Assembly (NCBI RefSeq): GCF_004053875.1
Contig: NZ_SBIP01000002.1
Location: forward strand, 1,054,001 to 1,118,000
Length of the DNA stretch: 64,000 bases
Source of the DNA: Neorhizobium lilium
GTDB taxonomy: Bacteria > Pseudomonadota > Alphaproteobacteria > Rhizobiales > Rhizobiaceae
Reading direction: 5' to 3'
Of the stretch, positions 50,996 through 59,226 are shown piece by piece. The position numbers were made by a program, and so were the translations under genes. Numbering within the stretch: position 1 is the stretch's first letter; every line of letters begins with the position of its first letter. The notes beneath the pieces were generated by a model. That model was not told the DNA's origin, did not search any database, and saw only the letters and a program-made list of their open reading frames with translations.

Positions 50996-51652
50996 TCAGC
51001 CCTGAACGCTTAAATCTTGCGGCTTCGGATGGAAATGGGACTGTGGGAGCATCGATGAATTCGAGAACAGTCCGAATGCCTGGATGACCATGCCAGTGGG
51101 GACATCGATCTGACGGGCGACACCGCTTCCCTTCAGCACGGCGCCACGCTTGTCGGGATCTGGTTCATTATAAGTGCCTCCAGACCCCAGCTGGCAATTC
51201 TGCATGCGGATAGGGCCGAGAACTTGTGCGCCATCTCCAACCCGGTTGTTGAGCGTCATTGAACCGCCGCCGAGCAGTCTGGCGCCTTGTCCGATCGAGA
51301 TTTCGCAAACCGGCCCTTCGGCCTTGATCGTGAATCCACCTTCCTCACCGATTTCCGCCTGAGGTCCTACGACGACCTTTCCGCCTGCAGAAACTATCCG
51401 TGTCCCCGGATAAAGCTGCACGTCACTGCCGATAATGATGCACCCGCCCTCGCGAATTTGAAGTGTGACACCGGGCCAGATCGTCACGCCGGTGGATAAA
51501 GCCACGCCAGCAGATATCAGGGTCGAAAAGGGATCGAATATCGCAACGCCCGATCCGGCAAGTGCGGCAACTTCCTCTACCACCAGGAAGCCGGCTCTCA
51601 GGCGCGCAGCATCCAGAAATTCACTTCCAACCATGGAAAGGTCATCACACAC
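50996..51652 (-). CDS. Left-handed beta-helix (hexapeptide-repeat-like) protein of unknown function
   Basis: About 218 residues. The GTG at 51652 with GAGG eight bases upstream is used as start; ATG 51634 (MVGSEFLDAARLR) is the alternative. The first 45 residues form a helical part. Next comes a repetitive beta-helix: SAGVALSTGVTIWPGVTLQI, GSDVQLYPGTRIVSAGGKVV, VGPQAEIGEEG, IGQGARLLGGGS, VGDGAQVLGP, each turn with the hydrophobic-x-x-G pattern of LbetaH folds. No acyltransferase active-site His is evident. It lies 10 bp downstream of the His-rich membrane protein gene, so the two are an operon. Possibly a structural scaffold. Confidence 0.65.
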   Translation of the reverse strand: MCDDLSMVGSEFLDAARLRAGFLVVEEVAALAGSGVAIFDPFSTLISAGVALSTGVTIWPGVTLQIREGGCIIIGSDVQLYPGTRIVSAGGKVVVGPQAEIGEEGGFTIKAEGPVCEISIGQGARLLGGGSMTLNNRVGDGAQVLGPIRMQNCQLGSGGTYNEPDPDKRGAVLKGSGVARQIDVPTGMVIQAFGLFSNSSMLPQSHFHPKPQDLSVQG

Positions 51653-51662
51653 AGTGTGGCCC

Positions 51663-53039
51663 TCAATGGCCTGGTTGAGCGGCACCGGCCTGCTGCTGGC
51701 GGAACTTGGCCAGCCAGGCAGCACCGGCTGCATCGGCTGCCGTAGAGCCGTCGGTCGGCTTGGGCGCAGCTTCGGCCGGCGCTTGAGGCGCATCGCTGCC
51801 GTGAACCGCATCGGCTTGCGTCTGCGAAGACCAGCGCTTGCCGCCTTCTGCAGACGTACGTGGCACCGGCACAGGGTCGGAGGGCTTTACCTCTACCGAT
51901 GCTTCCTTCTGCGGTTCCGCGGGTTTCTCCGCACCACCACTACCGAAGAGCATGCCGGTGACGGAGGACAGAAAGCCGCCTTCCTCCTTCGGCGCGTCGA
52001 CAGCAGTCGCTTCGCCCTTTGAGGCAGATATTTCCGCCTTGGTAGCAGGTTGCCCGGTCGGTCCCGCCGATGCCGCAGGCTGATGATCACCTTCAGCCGC
52101 TGCAGGCTTGGTAGCCTCGTGCTGCTCTGCGCGTGTTACGGGTTCGGTCACTGGAACTGCATGGGCGTCCGCCGGTTTGGCCTCGTCTTCGGCCGGATGA
52201 GCTTCGCTCTCGGTCCCATGAACTGCAGCGGGGGCCGCCTCCTTGGAGCCGAAGATCATCGAGGTCACGGAACTCATGAAGCCGCCGCTCTCCTTGGATG
52301 CGACCTGTTCCGTCCCATCATGGTCAGTGGCAACCGGTGCTTCGCCGTGTGCGGATGGCTCCCCATGGCCGGCTGCTTCCCCGTGCTCGCTCGATGCACC
52401 GTGTTCGCCGCCCTTGGGCTTCGGCTTCTTCTTGTCGCCATGGGCGGCGGGCGCGCCGTGCTCACCCTCCGGCACCGCAACCACCGGATCGACGCAATCG
52501 GCCTTATCCGTCAGCTTGGCGGAAAGCGCCTCCACATCTTCCAGCGGCAGATCGATCCGCAGCCCGAAATACTCACCCTTGGCCGTTGGCGGACCATCGA
52601 CATAATAGGCGGAATAGGTTTGCGCCTGCGCGCCGTCGGGCGCCTTCGACAAGTCGGGAATATAGACCACCTGGGCGCCGATCACCCGTCCGCGCATGTC
52701 GGCACGCTCGGTCGGGCCGGCCTTGTCGAGGATCGCCACCTGAACGAGATCCGCCTTTTCCTTTTCCTGGACGGCCCGTGCCACGCGCAGCGCGGTCTGG
52801 ATGCGGGCCATGCCGTCACCCGGCTTGTCGCTCACCACATATTTGCGGATCCAGCTGCGATGATCGCGCTTAATCCTGTCGGTCTGAAGCGTCGTGCACG
52901 CCAGCCCGTTCGTCTCGATATAGGAGGGACCGAGCAGTTTGTCGGCGCCAACGAACACCGCAGCCGCGCCGCTACCGGCGCAGAGCACGAGAACACTGCC
53001 GGTGATCAGCAGGAATTTCTTCGACAGCCGGATTTTCAT
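51663..53039 (-). CDS. Membrane-anchored low-complexity protein with internal duplicated motif
   Basis: A 458-residue protein. The N-terminus MKIRLSKKFLLITGSVLVLC has one membrane helix (about 9-30), leaving a large periplasmic part. Residues ~30-190 are well ordered (IETNGLACTTLQTDRIKRDH, VSDKPGDGMARIQTAL, GRVIGAQVVYIPDLS). The next part is His/Gly/Ala/Glu-rich (HGASSEHGEAAGHGEP). Two copies of a motif follow, GGFMSSVTSMIFGS and GGFLSSVTGMLFGS, each after an acidic stretch, then more Ala/Pro/Glu-rich sequence. The Cys and His could bind metal. No family recognised. Operon with the beta-helix gene downstream. Confidence 0.65.
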   Translation of the reverse strand: MKIRLSKKFLLITGSVLVLCAGSGAAAVFVGADKLLGPSYIETNGLACTTLQTDRIKRDHRSWIRKYVVSDKPGDGMARIQTALRVARAVQEKEKADLVQVAILDKAGPTERADMRGRVIGAQVVYIPDLSKAPDGAQAQTYSAYYVDGPPTAKGEYFGLRIDLPLEDVEALSAKLTDKADCVDPVVAVPEGEHGAPAAHGDKKKPKPKGGEHGASSEHGEAAGHGEPSAHGEAPVATDHDGTEQVASKESGGFMSSVTSMIFGSKEAAPAAVHGTESEAHPAEDEAKPADAHAVPVTEPVTRAEQHEATKPAAAEGDHQPAASAGPTGQPATKAEISASKGEATAVDAPKEEGGFLSSVTGMLFGSGGAEKPAEPQKEASVEVKPSDPVPVPRTSAEGGKRWSSQTQADAVHGSDAPQAPAEAAPKPTDGSTAADAAGAAWLAKFRQQQAGAAQPGH

Positions 53040-53208
53040 CTACCGAGCTTCGGCATTCGCCACCCCAATTACGCAAAACAAGTCATAGAATACGGTGCAA
53101 TCTTCGCTCGATCTTCTTGAGGAAGCTTTAATCGAGCCCGAGCAAACAGACACTTCTCTGTTCAAAAATGAGAAATGCCGGCCGTAGCCGAGTGAAGGCT
53201 AGAAGCCC

Positions 53209-53237
53209 TTGTAAAACCGATGGTGCGGGTATATACC
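53209..53237 (+). promoter_or_regulatory. Promoter of the MarR gene, overlapped by its operator
   Basis: TTGTAA (53209-53214) with a 17-base spacer to TATACC (53232-53237), whose -10 lies within the 20-bp palindrome at 53223-53242. The expected transcription start is within a few bases of the ATG at 53245, so the mRNA would be nearly leaderless. Confidence 0.4.
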
Positions 53238-53242
53238 CGCAC
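53223..53242. promoter_or_regulatory. MarR operator: perfect 20-bp palindrome
   Basis: GTGCGGGTATATACCCGCAC is exactly its own reverse complement and ends 2 bp before the MarR start codon. A related degenerate copy lies at 53659-53674 before the MFS gene. This is the expected binding geometry for a MarR dimer. Confidence 0.75.
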
Positions 53243-53244
53243 CC

Positions 53245-53646
53245 ATGCCAAGCGATACCTGTCACTGCATCCTCCTGCGCAAAGCCTCCAGAAAGCTTTC
53301 GTCCTATTACGACGAGGCTCTGGCGCCGCTTGGGGTCAATATCGGTCAGTTCAGCCTGCTGCGGAACATCCATCGCCTGCAGCCGATCTCTTTGACCGAA
53401 CTTGCCGCCCAGGTGGAGCTCGACCGTTCAACGGTCGGCCGAAATACGAAAGTGCTGGAGCGCATGGGACTTGTCGCCATCAGCCATGGCGAGGATCAGC
53501 GTGAAGCGCTAATCTCTCTGAGCGAAGAAGGAAAACTCCTGCTCAAGCGCGGCGCGCCGCTTTGGGACGGCGTTCAAGACGAGATCGAGGCGCGTCTTGG
53601 GGCCGAGAAGACCAGGCAGCTGCAGGAACTGCTGGTCGCGCTCTGA
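53245..53646 (+). CDS. MarR-family transcriptional regulator
   Basis: A 133-residue winged-HTH regulator starting MPSDTCHCILLRKASRKLS. It has the MarR HTH (LQPISLTELAAQVELDRSTV) and wing (LERMGLVAISHGEDQREALI), then the dimerisation helices. An N-terminal CHC could be ligand- or redox-sensitive. It is followed by an MFS transporter on the same strand (73-bp gap) with a second operator-like site, so autorepression and control of the transporter are likely. Signal unknown. Confidence 0.92.
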   Translation: MPSDTCHCILLRKASRKLSSYYDEALAPLGVNIGQFSLLRNIHRLQPISLTELAAQVELDRSTVGRNTKVLERMGLVAISHGEDQREALISLSEEGKLLLKRGAPLWDGVQDEIEARLGAEKTRQLQELLVAL

Positions 53647-53658
53647 TTTCAAAAACAA

Positions 53659-53674
53659 GCGGGCATATACCCAC
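53659..53674. promoter_or_regulatory. Degenerate MarR operator upstream of the MFS gene
   Basis: GCGGGCATATACCCAC is a near-palindrome sharing the CGGG-TATA-CCC core with the perfect site at 53223-53242. It lies 46 bp before the MFS start (53720). Confidence 0.6.
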
Positions 53675-53719
53675 AATACCACTCTGCCGGTGCGGCGTTA
53701 TTTAAAAGGGACCAACGAC

Positions 53720-55015
53720 ATGATCTCCACCTACGCCGCCCGCTGGATGGCAAAGAGAAACCTCCACTACGGCTGGGTGGTGGCGTTCACCACTTTCCTC
53801 ACCATGCTGGCAACGGCCGGCGCCATGGGTTCGGCCGGCGTGATGATCCAGCCGCTGCACCAGGAATTCGGCTGGGACATCGCCGATATCTCCTCCGCCA
53901 TGGCGGTTCGCCTCGTGCTGTTCGGCCTGCTCGGTCCCTTTGCGGCCGCCTTCATGAACCATTTCGGCGTGCGCCAGGTGGTGGCGACCGCTTTGATCCT
54001 CATTCTCTGCGGCATCGTCGTCTCGCTGTTCATGACCGAGGTCTGGCAGCTCGTCGCGCTTTGGGGCATCGTCATCGGCGTCGGCACGGGCATGACCGCC
54101 ATGGTGCTTGGCGCGACAGTCGCCTCGCGCTGGTTTTCCAAGCGCCGTGGTCTCGTCGTCGGCATGCTGAGCGCCAGCAATGCGACCGGGCAGCTCGTCT
54201 TCCTGCCGATTCTGGCACAGCTCAGCGAAACCTATGGTTGGCGTGCGGCGCTGACCCTGACGGCAGCCGCCATCACCGCCGCCATGCTGCTTGTCCTCGC
54301 GCTGATGCGCGACCACCCGTCCGATGTCGGCCTGCCGGCCTATGGCGATGCGACCGTCGCACGGCCGCCGAAGCAGGACCACAAGCTTCTTGCCACCCTT
54401 GCCTCTCCTATCATGACGTTGAAAAGCGTCTCCTCCAGCGGCACGTTCTGGGTTCTGTTCGGCACGTTTTTCGTCTGCGGCCTATCGACCAATGGCCTGA
54501 TCCAGACCCACTGGATATCGATCTGCGGCGATTTCGGCATCACGCCGGTCGGTGCGGCCGGCACTCTCGCGGTGCTCGGCATTTTCGATTTCTTCGGCAC
54601 GATCATGTCCGGCTGGCTGTCCGACCGCTACGACAACCGCGTTCTTCTCTTCTGGTATTACGGCCTTCGCGGTCTTTCGCTCGTCTACCTGTCCTTCTCC
54701 GGCTTCAGCTTTTATGAGTTGTCGGCCTTCGCGGTCTTCTACGGACTGGATTGGATCGCGACCGTGCCACCCACCGTGAAGCTCGCTGCCGACAAGTTCG
54801 GCCGCGAAAAGGCCGGCGTGGTCTTCGGCTGGGTCTTCACCGGCCATCAGCTGGGTGCCGCGACCGCAGCTTTCGGCGCCGGCTACTTCAAGAGCAGCTT
54901 CAACACCTATATGCCGGCCCTCCAGATCGCAGGCGTCATGTGCATGCTCGCCGCAGTCTCGGTGCTTCTGCTGAAGAAGCCCGGTTCCACCCGGCTCGCG
55001 CCGCAGCCGGCCTGA
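53720..55015 (+). CDS. MFS transporter
   Basis: A 431-residue major facilitator protein with 12 predicted helices, of the OFA/monocarboxylate-like type. The first helix is WVVAFTTFLTMLATAGAMGS; loop 2-3 has VRLVLFGLLGPFAAAFMNHFG; the half-way loop has RFFS-like SRWFSKRRGLVVGML. GIFDFFGTIMSGWLSDRYD and the C-terminal KSSFNTYMPALQIAGVMCM follow. GGGACC lies ahead of the ATG at 53720; the frame's earlier start overlaps the MarR gene. The substrate is probably a small organic acid or a xenobiotic, but this is not determined. Confidence 0.9.
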   Translation: MISTYAARWMAKRNLHYGWVVAFTTFLTMLATAGAMGSAGVMIQPLHQEFGWDIADISSAMAVRLVLFGLLGPFAAAFMNHFGVRQVVATALILILCGIVVSLFMTEVWQLVALWGIVIGVGTGMTAMVLGATVASRWFSKRRGLVVGMLSASNATGQLVFLPILAQLSETYGWRAALTLTAAAITAAMLLVLALMRDHPSDVGLPAYGDATVARPPKQDHKLLATLASPIMTLKSVSSSGTFWVLFGTFFVCGLSTNGLIQTHWISICGDFGITPVGAAGTLAVLGIFDFFGTIMSGWLSDRYDNRVLLFWYYGLRGLSLVYLSFSGFSFYELSAFAVFYGLDWIATVPPTVKLAADKFGREKAGVVFGWVFTGHQLGAATAAFGAGYFKSSFNTYMPALQIAGVMCMLAAVSVLLLKKPGSTRLAPQPA

Positions 55016-55047
55016 ATGCCGACTGGATGAGATCACCGCAATAACAA

Positions 55048-55083
55048 AAAGGCCGGAACATCAGTGACGATGTTCCGGCCTTT
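55048..55083. terminator. Bidirectional terminator between MFS and transaldolase
   Basis: AAAGGCCGGAACATC (55048-55062) pairs perfectly over 15 bp with GATGTTCCGGCCTTT (55069-55083) across a 6-base loop. A-rich and T-rich flanks make it functional in both directions. Confidence 0.9.
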
Positions 55084-55125
55084 CAATGTGTCAGACCCGC
55101 GCGATGCGGGCCTTGATGTCTCAGA

Positions 55126-56091
55126 TCAGGCGGCGGCCTGCGTCAGTTCCTTCTTGACCATGGTACGCAGGGCAACCAGATCCTTGGCGAAGGCGCGGAT
55201 ACCGTCGGACAGCTTTTCCGTCGCCATCTGGTCTTCGTTCAGCATCCAGCGGAACTGCTTCTCGTCCAGCGAGCGCATGGGCTCGGCATTGAAGGTATCC
55301 GGCGTCAGCTTGCGATCCAGCTTGCCCATGTCCTTGTCGAGTTCGTCCAGCAGGTTGGGGCTGATCGTCAGACGGTCGCAGCCGGCCAGAGCTTCGATCT
55401 CGCCGATATTGCGGAACGAGGCCCCCATGACGATCGTGCTGATGCCGTTGGCCTTGTAGTAGTTGTAGATCTCACGAACCGAAACGACGCCCGGATCCGT
55501 TTCCGACGTATATTCCTCGCCGGTGAACTTCTTGTACCAGTCGAGGATGCGGCCGACGAAAGGCGAGATCAGAAACACCTTGGCTTCGGCGCAGGCAATC
55601 GCCTGGGCCTGGCTGAAGAGGAGCGTCAGGTTGCAGTCGATGCCTTCCTTCTGAAGGATCTCGGCGGCGCGAATGCCCTCCCAGGTGGAGGCAAGCTTGA
55701 TCAGGATGCGTTCGCGCTCGATGCCGCGCTCCTTGTAGGCGGCGATGATCTGGTGCGCCTTGGCGATCGAGGCCTGCGTGTCGAAGGACAGGTCGGCATC
55801 GACTTCCGTCGAAACGCGGCCGGGCACGATTTCGGCAAGTGCCGCGCCCACGTCGATTGCCATGCGGTCGGCAACGGCGCCAACCACGGCATCGTCATGA
55901 CCACCCTTCTTGCGGCCCCAAGCCACGGCTTCCTTCACCTTTTCGGCAAAGGCCGGGCTGCCCAGCGCCTTCAGCACGATCGTCGGGTTGGTGGTGCAAT
56001 CCACAGGCTTCAGGCGGGTCACTGCTTCGATGTCGCCTGTGTCGGCGACAACAGTGGTCATGGTACGGAGCTGCTCTAGTTTCGACGTCAT
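55126..56091 (-). CDS. tal: Transaldolase
   Basis: A 321-residue class I transaldolase (TalB-type) of the pentose phosphate pathway. It transfers dihydroxyacetone between sedoheptulose 7-phosphate and glyceraldehyde 3-phosphate. It has [13 protein letters not shown], the catalytic Lys in [16 protein letters not shown], the phosphate loop [13 protein letters not shown] and [34 protein letters not shown] is the family N-terminus, so the start at 56091 is preferred over 56136. Divergent from the SorC regulator. Confidence 0.95.
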   Translation of the reverse strand: MTSKLEQLRTMTTVVADTGDIEAVTRLKPVDCTTNPTIVLKALGSPAFAEKVKEAVAWGRKKGGHDDAVVGAVADRMAIDVGAALAEIVPGRVSTEVDADLSFDTQASIAKAHQIIAAYKERGIERERILIKLASTWEGIRAAEILQKEGIDCNLTLLFSQAQAIACAEAKVFLISPFVGRILDWYKKFTGEEYTSETDPGVVSVREIYNYYKANGISTIVMGASFRNIGEIEALAGCDRLTISPNLLDELDKDMGKLDRKLTPDTFNAEPMRSLDEKQFRWMLNEDQMATEKLSDGIRAFAKDLVALRTMVKKELTQAAA

Positions 56092-56286
56092 CCGATAATT
56101 CCTCAGCTGTTGATCCCCTAACGCCCGCGGCGCCAATTAGGTCCCCAGGCTCTAGGTAGGATAGAGCTCTCTCAGGGTAAAGAAGTCAAGACTTTTGTCA
56201 TTCAGATTTGACATATGTCCAGGTAACCCTATCATGGACCTGGGAATGAGGCTTGTCGCTTCCGACCGTCTTGAAGGACTGAATCC

Positions 56287-57285
56287 TTGGCCAAGCTCCG
56301 ACGCGAAACCCATACCGCCTTTTCCGAAGCCGCCTCGCTACGGCTGCGCGCCGCCTGGCTTTACTACAATCAGGGCCTGACCCAGAAGGACGTGGCCGAG
56401 CGGCTGGGCGTTAGCCGATCCACCGTCATCCGCCTGCTGGACGAGGCGATGAAGCGTTCGGAAGTGCAGATCTGGATCAGCGAAGGTGTCGATACCTGTA
56501 TCGAACTGGCGACCGGGCTCGAAAAGGCATTCGGTCTGGATGAGGCGGTGGTCATCCCGGCACCGCGTGACAGCAGCGCCGAAGCGCTGGCGACGGCGGT
56601 CGGCCTTGCACTAGGACAGTTCCTCTCGGAGGTGATCCAGAACGACATGACGATCGGCGTCGGCTGGGGCCGCACCATGACAGCCTCACTGGCCGGTTTC
56701 CGCCCGCCGCGGCGGGAAAACTGCAAGGTCGTCTCGCTGCTGGGCGGCATCGTCGCCGTGCACCAGACCAACCCGATCGATTATACCTGGCGGCTGGCGA
56801 GCCAACTAAATGCCGAGTGCTACATGTTCCTGGCGCCGCTCATGGTCGATACGGTCGAAACCAAGCGGGCGCTGATTGAGAAATGCGGCCTGAAGACGAT
56901 CTACGATCTGGCCGAAAACCTCGACCTGGCGGTGGTGAGCTGTGGCGACATCGGCCCGCACTCGACCTCGCTGTCGGAAGGTTTCATCGCCAAGGCAGAG
57001 CTTCAGCGGCTGATCGCTGCCGGCTGCGTCTGCGACACCATGTTCAATTTCCTCGATGAAAACGGTCGCTCGGTGGACCATGCGCTCAACGAGCGGGTCA
57101 TGTCGGTGGATCTCGACACGTTGAAAAAGGCAAGGCACATCGTGCTGTCGTCGGGCGGCGCCCACCGGGCCATTGCCATCCGCGCCACCATTCGCCGCAT
57201 CGGCTGCAATACGCTGATCACCGACGAAACCGCCGCCCGCGAACTGCTGCGGCTGGAAGAATCGGCGAATGCGCGACTTGTATGA
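56287..57285 (+). CDS. SorC/DeoR-type sugar-binding regulator
   Basis: A 332-residue regulator. The N-terminal HTH (YYNQGLTQKDVAERLGVSRS and TVIRLLDEAMK) is followed by the sugar-phosphate-binding domain with a Rossmann-like fold (GVGWGRTMTASLAGF, VVSLLGGIVAVHQTNPIDY, VVSCGDIGPHSTSLSEGF, LSSGGAHRAIAIRATIRRIG). The start is a TTG at 56287 with AGGA upstream; the frame is blocked upstream by a stop, so no ATG is possible nearby. Divergent from tal; effector unknown. Confidence 0.9.
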   Translation: MAKLRRETHTAFSEAASLRLRAAWLYYNQGLTQKDVAERLGVSRSTVIRLLDEAMKRSEVQIWISEGVDTCIELATGLEKAFGLDEAVVIPAPRDSSAEALATAVGLALGQFLSEVIQNDMTIGVGWGRTMTASLAGFRPPRRENCKVVSLLGGIVAVHQTNPIDYTWRLASQLNAECYMFLAPLMVDTVETKRALIEKCGLKTIYDLAENLDLAVVSCGDIGPHSTSLSEGFIAKAELQRLIAAGCVCDTMFNFLDENGRSVDHALNERVMSVDLDTLKKARHIVLSSGGAHRAIAIRATIRRIGCNTLITDETAARELLRLEESANARLV

Positions 57286-57293
57286 CGATCTCC

Positions 57294-57545
57294 TCAGAGG
57301 CCGTCGGTCAGGAATTTCACACCAAGGCTGTTGATCCGCCGCCAGCGCACCTCGCAGTCGAAGCGCCGCCCATCGGACAAGACAAGGCTGAAGCTCTCGG
57401 GCACGGACAAGGCGTTCTCGACCTTGACCAGCGCGCCGCCGACCGAGATTTGCTTGACGATGCAGTCGAAGGAGGAATTGCTGCCGTTGAAGACGACCCT
57501 GCCTCCTAGAAAAGCCTTGGATCTTTGGTGCTTGCGCTGCTCCAT
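57294..57545 (-). CDS. PilZ-domain protein
   Basis: An 83-residue single PilZ domain. The RxxxR motif is RKHQR (residues 3-7 of MEQRKHQRSKA). The second motif should be (D/N)xSxxG, but here the stretch is KQISVGGALV with Gln in the acidic/amide position. Canonical c-di-GMP contacts are therefore partly altered. The rest (FDCIV, RWRRINSLGVKFL) is typical. The ATG at 57545 has GAAGAG ahead; TTG at 57566 is also in frame. It may still bind c-di-GMP or have lost the ability. Confidence 0.82.
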   Translation of the reverse strand: MEQRKHQRSKAFLGGRVVFNGSNSSFDCIVKQISVGGALVKVENALSVPESFSLVLSDGRRFDCEVRWRRINSLGVKFLTDGL

Positions 57546-57732
57546 CCGACCGCTCTCTTCGGGCAACTGCTTGTGCTATAGCTCGATATACCCAAAGTGC
57601 CGCCGACGGGAAATTGGCGGAAGCAATCCACGACTTTCCGGGGTAACTTGACCTATGCCATTATTGGGATCCGCTGTATCTTGTGAGAGCGGATGGCAGG
57701 AATTCGTTTCCGGCAGGTCTTGGAGAAATCCT

Positions 57733-58632
57733 TCAAGCATTCCCCGCTTCCCAACCCAGGATCGCCCGCTTGCGGGTCAGGCCCCAGTGATAGCCGGTCA
57801 GCGCCCCGCTCTTGCCAAGCGCTCTATGGCAGGGAACCACGAATGAAATGGGGTTGGCGCCGATTGCAGCCCCCACAGCCCGGCTGGCCGTCGGCTGGCC
57901 GATATCGCAGGCGACATGAGAATAGGTCACAGCCTTGCCGAACGGGATTTTGAGCAGGCTCTGCCAGACGCGCACCTGAAAATCGGTGCCGATCAGCACA
58001 ACCTGCAACGGCCGGTCCGAAGACCAGTGCGACCGGTCGAACACGCGCCGGACGTAAAGCTGGGTGGCCTCCTGGTCTTCCACATATTGGGCGTTCGGCC
58101 AGCGCCGGGCCATGTCCTCAAAGGCCTCGCGCTCACCGCCTGCATCAGCAAAGGCAAGGCCGGCCAGACCACGATCGGTCGCCATGATCAGAGCAATCCC
58201 GAAGGGCGATGGATGGAAACCGTAGCGTATGGTCAGCCCGCCGCCCTTTGCCTTCCACTCGCCCGGCGACATGGCCTCGTGAGTGACGAACAGGTCGTGC
58301 AGCCGCCCCGGCCCCGAGAGCCCCAACTCGTAGGACGTTTCCAATAGCGGCAACCCTTCGCGCCCCAGCAACCGCTTCGCATGATCCAGCGTTACCGCCT
58401 GCAGGAAGGCCTTGGGCGACAAGCCCGCCCAGCGGGTAAACAGCTTCTGCAACTGCGTCGGCGACTGGCCGAGTTTAGCGGCTATCGCCTCCAGCGAAGG
58501 CTGATCCCGGTAATCGAGCGTGATCATTTCGATGACCTGGCGCACCGTCTCGTAATCGGCCCCTTCGGGCGTCACATCGATGGCGGGTTCGGCAAGTGCG
58601 GCAAAATCGGGGCGTGGGGCAAGGGCGTTCAT
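57733..58632 (-). CDS. AraC HTH fused to methylated-DNA cysteine methyltransferase (Ada C-terminal type)
   Basis: A 299-residue bifunctional protein. The N-terminal ~110 residues are an AraC-type HTH region (SLEAIAAKLGQSPTQLQKLF, LSPKAFLQAVTLDHAKRLL). The C-terminal ~170 residues are a methyltransferase domain with a distorted Ada-like fold and the acceptor-Cys motif PCHRALG preceded by ISFVV. The usual N-terminal methylphosphotriester-sensing domain of Ada (four Cys) is absent. The start with AAGGAG ahead is ATG 58632. It repairs O6-methylguanine and could still act as a regulator. Confidence 0.92.
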   Translation of the reverse strand: MNALAPRPDFAALAEPAIDVTPEGADYETVRQVIEMITLDYRDQPSLEAIAAKLGQSPTQLQKLFTRWAGLSPKAFLQAVTLDHAKRLLGREGLPLLETSYELGLSGPGRLHDLFVTHEAMSPGEWKAKGGGLTIRYGFHPSPFGIALIMATDRGLAGLAFADAGGEREAFEDMARRWPNAQYVEDQEATQLYVRRVFDRSHWSSDRPLQVVLIGTDFQVRVWQSLLKIPFGKAVTYSHVACDIGQPTASRAVGAAIGANPISFVVPCHRALGKSGALTGYHWGLTRKRAILGWEAGNA

Positions 58633-58707
58633 CATGCTCTCCTTATGCCGCATCCTTGCACCCTTCCCCATCCGCAGGCCACCCGTTTCTTGCGGCGATC
58701 CGAGCTC

Positions 58708-59205
58708 TCAAATCCGCTGCTTCACCGTCGCGAGCGCACCGCGAAAGGCCTTCGCAAAGCTCTCGCGATCATCCGGGTTGAGGAAGGAGCCGACATCGGT
58801 AAACCGGCCCTCCCCCGTCACATACATGGAGGTTATGCCGAATTCCTCGTGCCGCTTGACGCGGAACCGCGCCCAGAACGGATTGAAGCGGTGCTCCACC
58901 ATGCGGCCCGCCGGCGAGAACTTGCGGATGGAGAGGTTGGTGCGCGTCACCGTGACCTCCTCCCGCGCCCGCCCCGAGCGGTAGCTCATCTTCAGCGCAA
59001 TGTAGAGGCCGAGAAAATCGAGCCCGAAGAAGAAGCCGACGGGATAGGCGCCGGTGATGAGAAAGAAGCCTCCGTAGAGAAGGCAGATCGCGCCGCAGAG
59101 GCAAAGCACGACACGGAACCCGGTCTTGCCGAGAGAGCGATAGGGCGTCAGTTCGGCGGCGAAAACGGGTTGCTCTTCGGAAAGGTCCACGTTGCTTTCC
59201 CTCAT
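58708..59205 (-). CDS. DUF2244 family membrane protein
   Basis: A 165-residue protein with two membrane helices in the first half (FRVVLCLCGAICLLYGGFFL, YPVGFFFGLDFLGLYIAL). A cytoplasmic C-terminal part follows (SYRSGRAREEVTVTRTNLSI, EHRFNPFWARFRVKRHEEFG). DUF2244 genes are commonly divergent from nth in alphaproteobacteria, as here (start-to-start gap 21 bp). The family has no confirmed function. Confidence 0.88.
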   Translation of the reverse strand: MRESNVDLSEEQPVFAAELTPYRSLGKTGFRVVLCLCGAICLLYGGFFLITGAYPVGFFFGLDFLGLYIALKMSYRSGRAREEVTVTRTNLSIRKFSPAGRMVEHRFNPFWARFRVKRHEEFGITSMYVTGEGRFTDVGSFLNPDDRESFAKAFRGALATVKQRI

Positions 59206-59226
59206 GCGGAATGCCTATAGAGGCAT

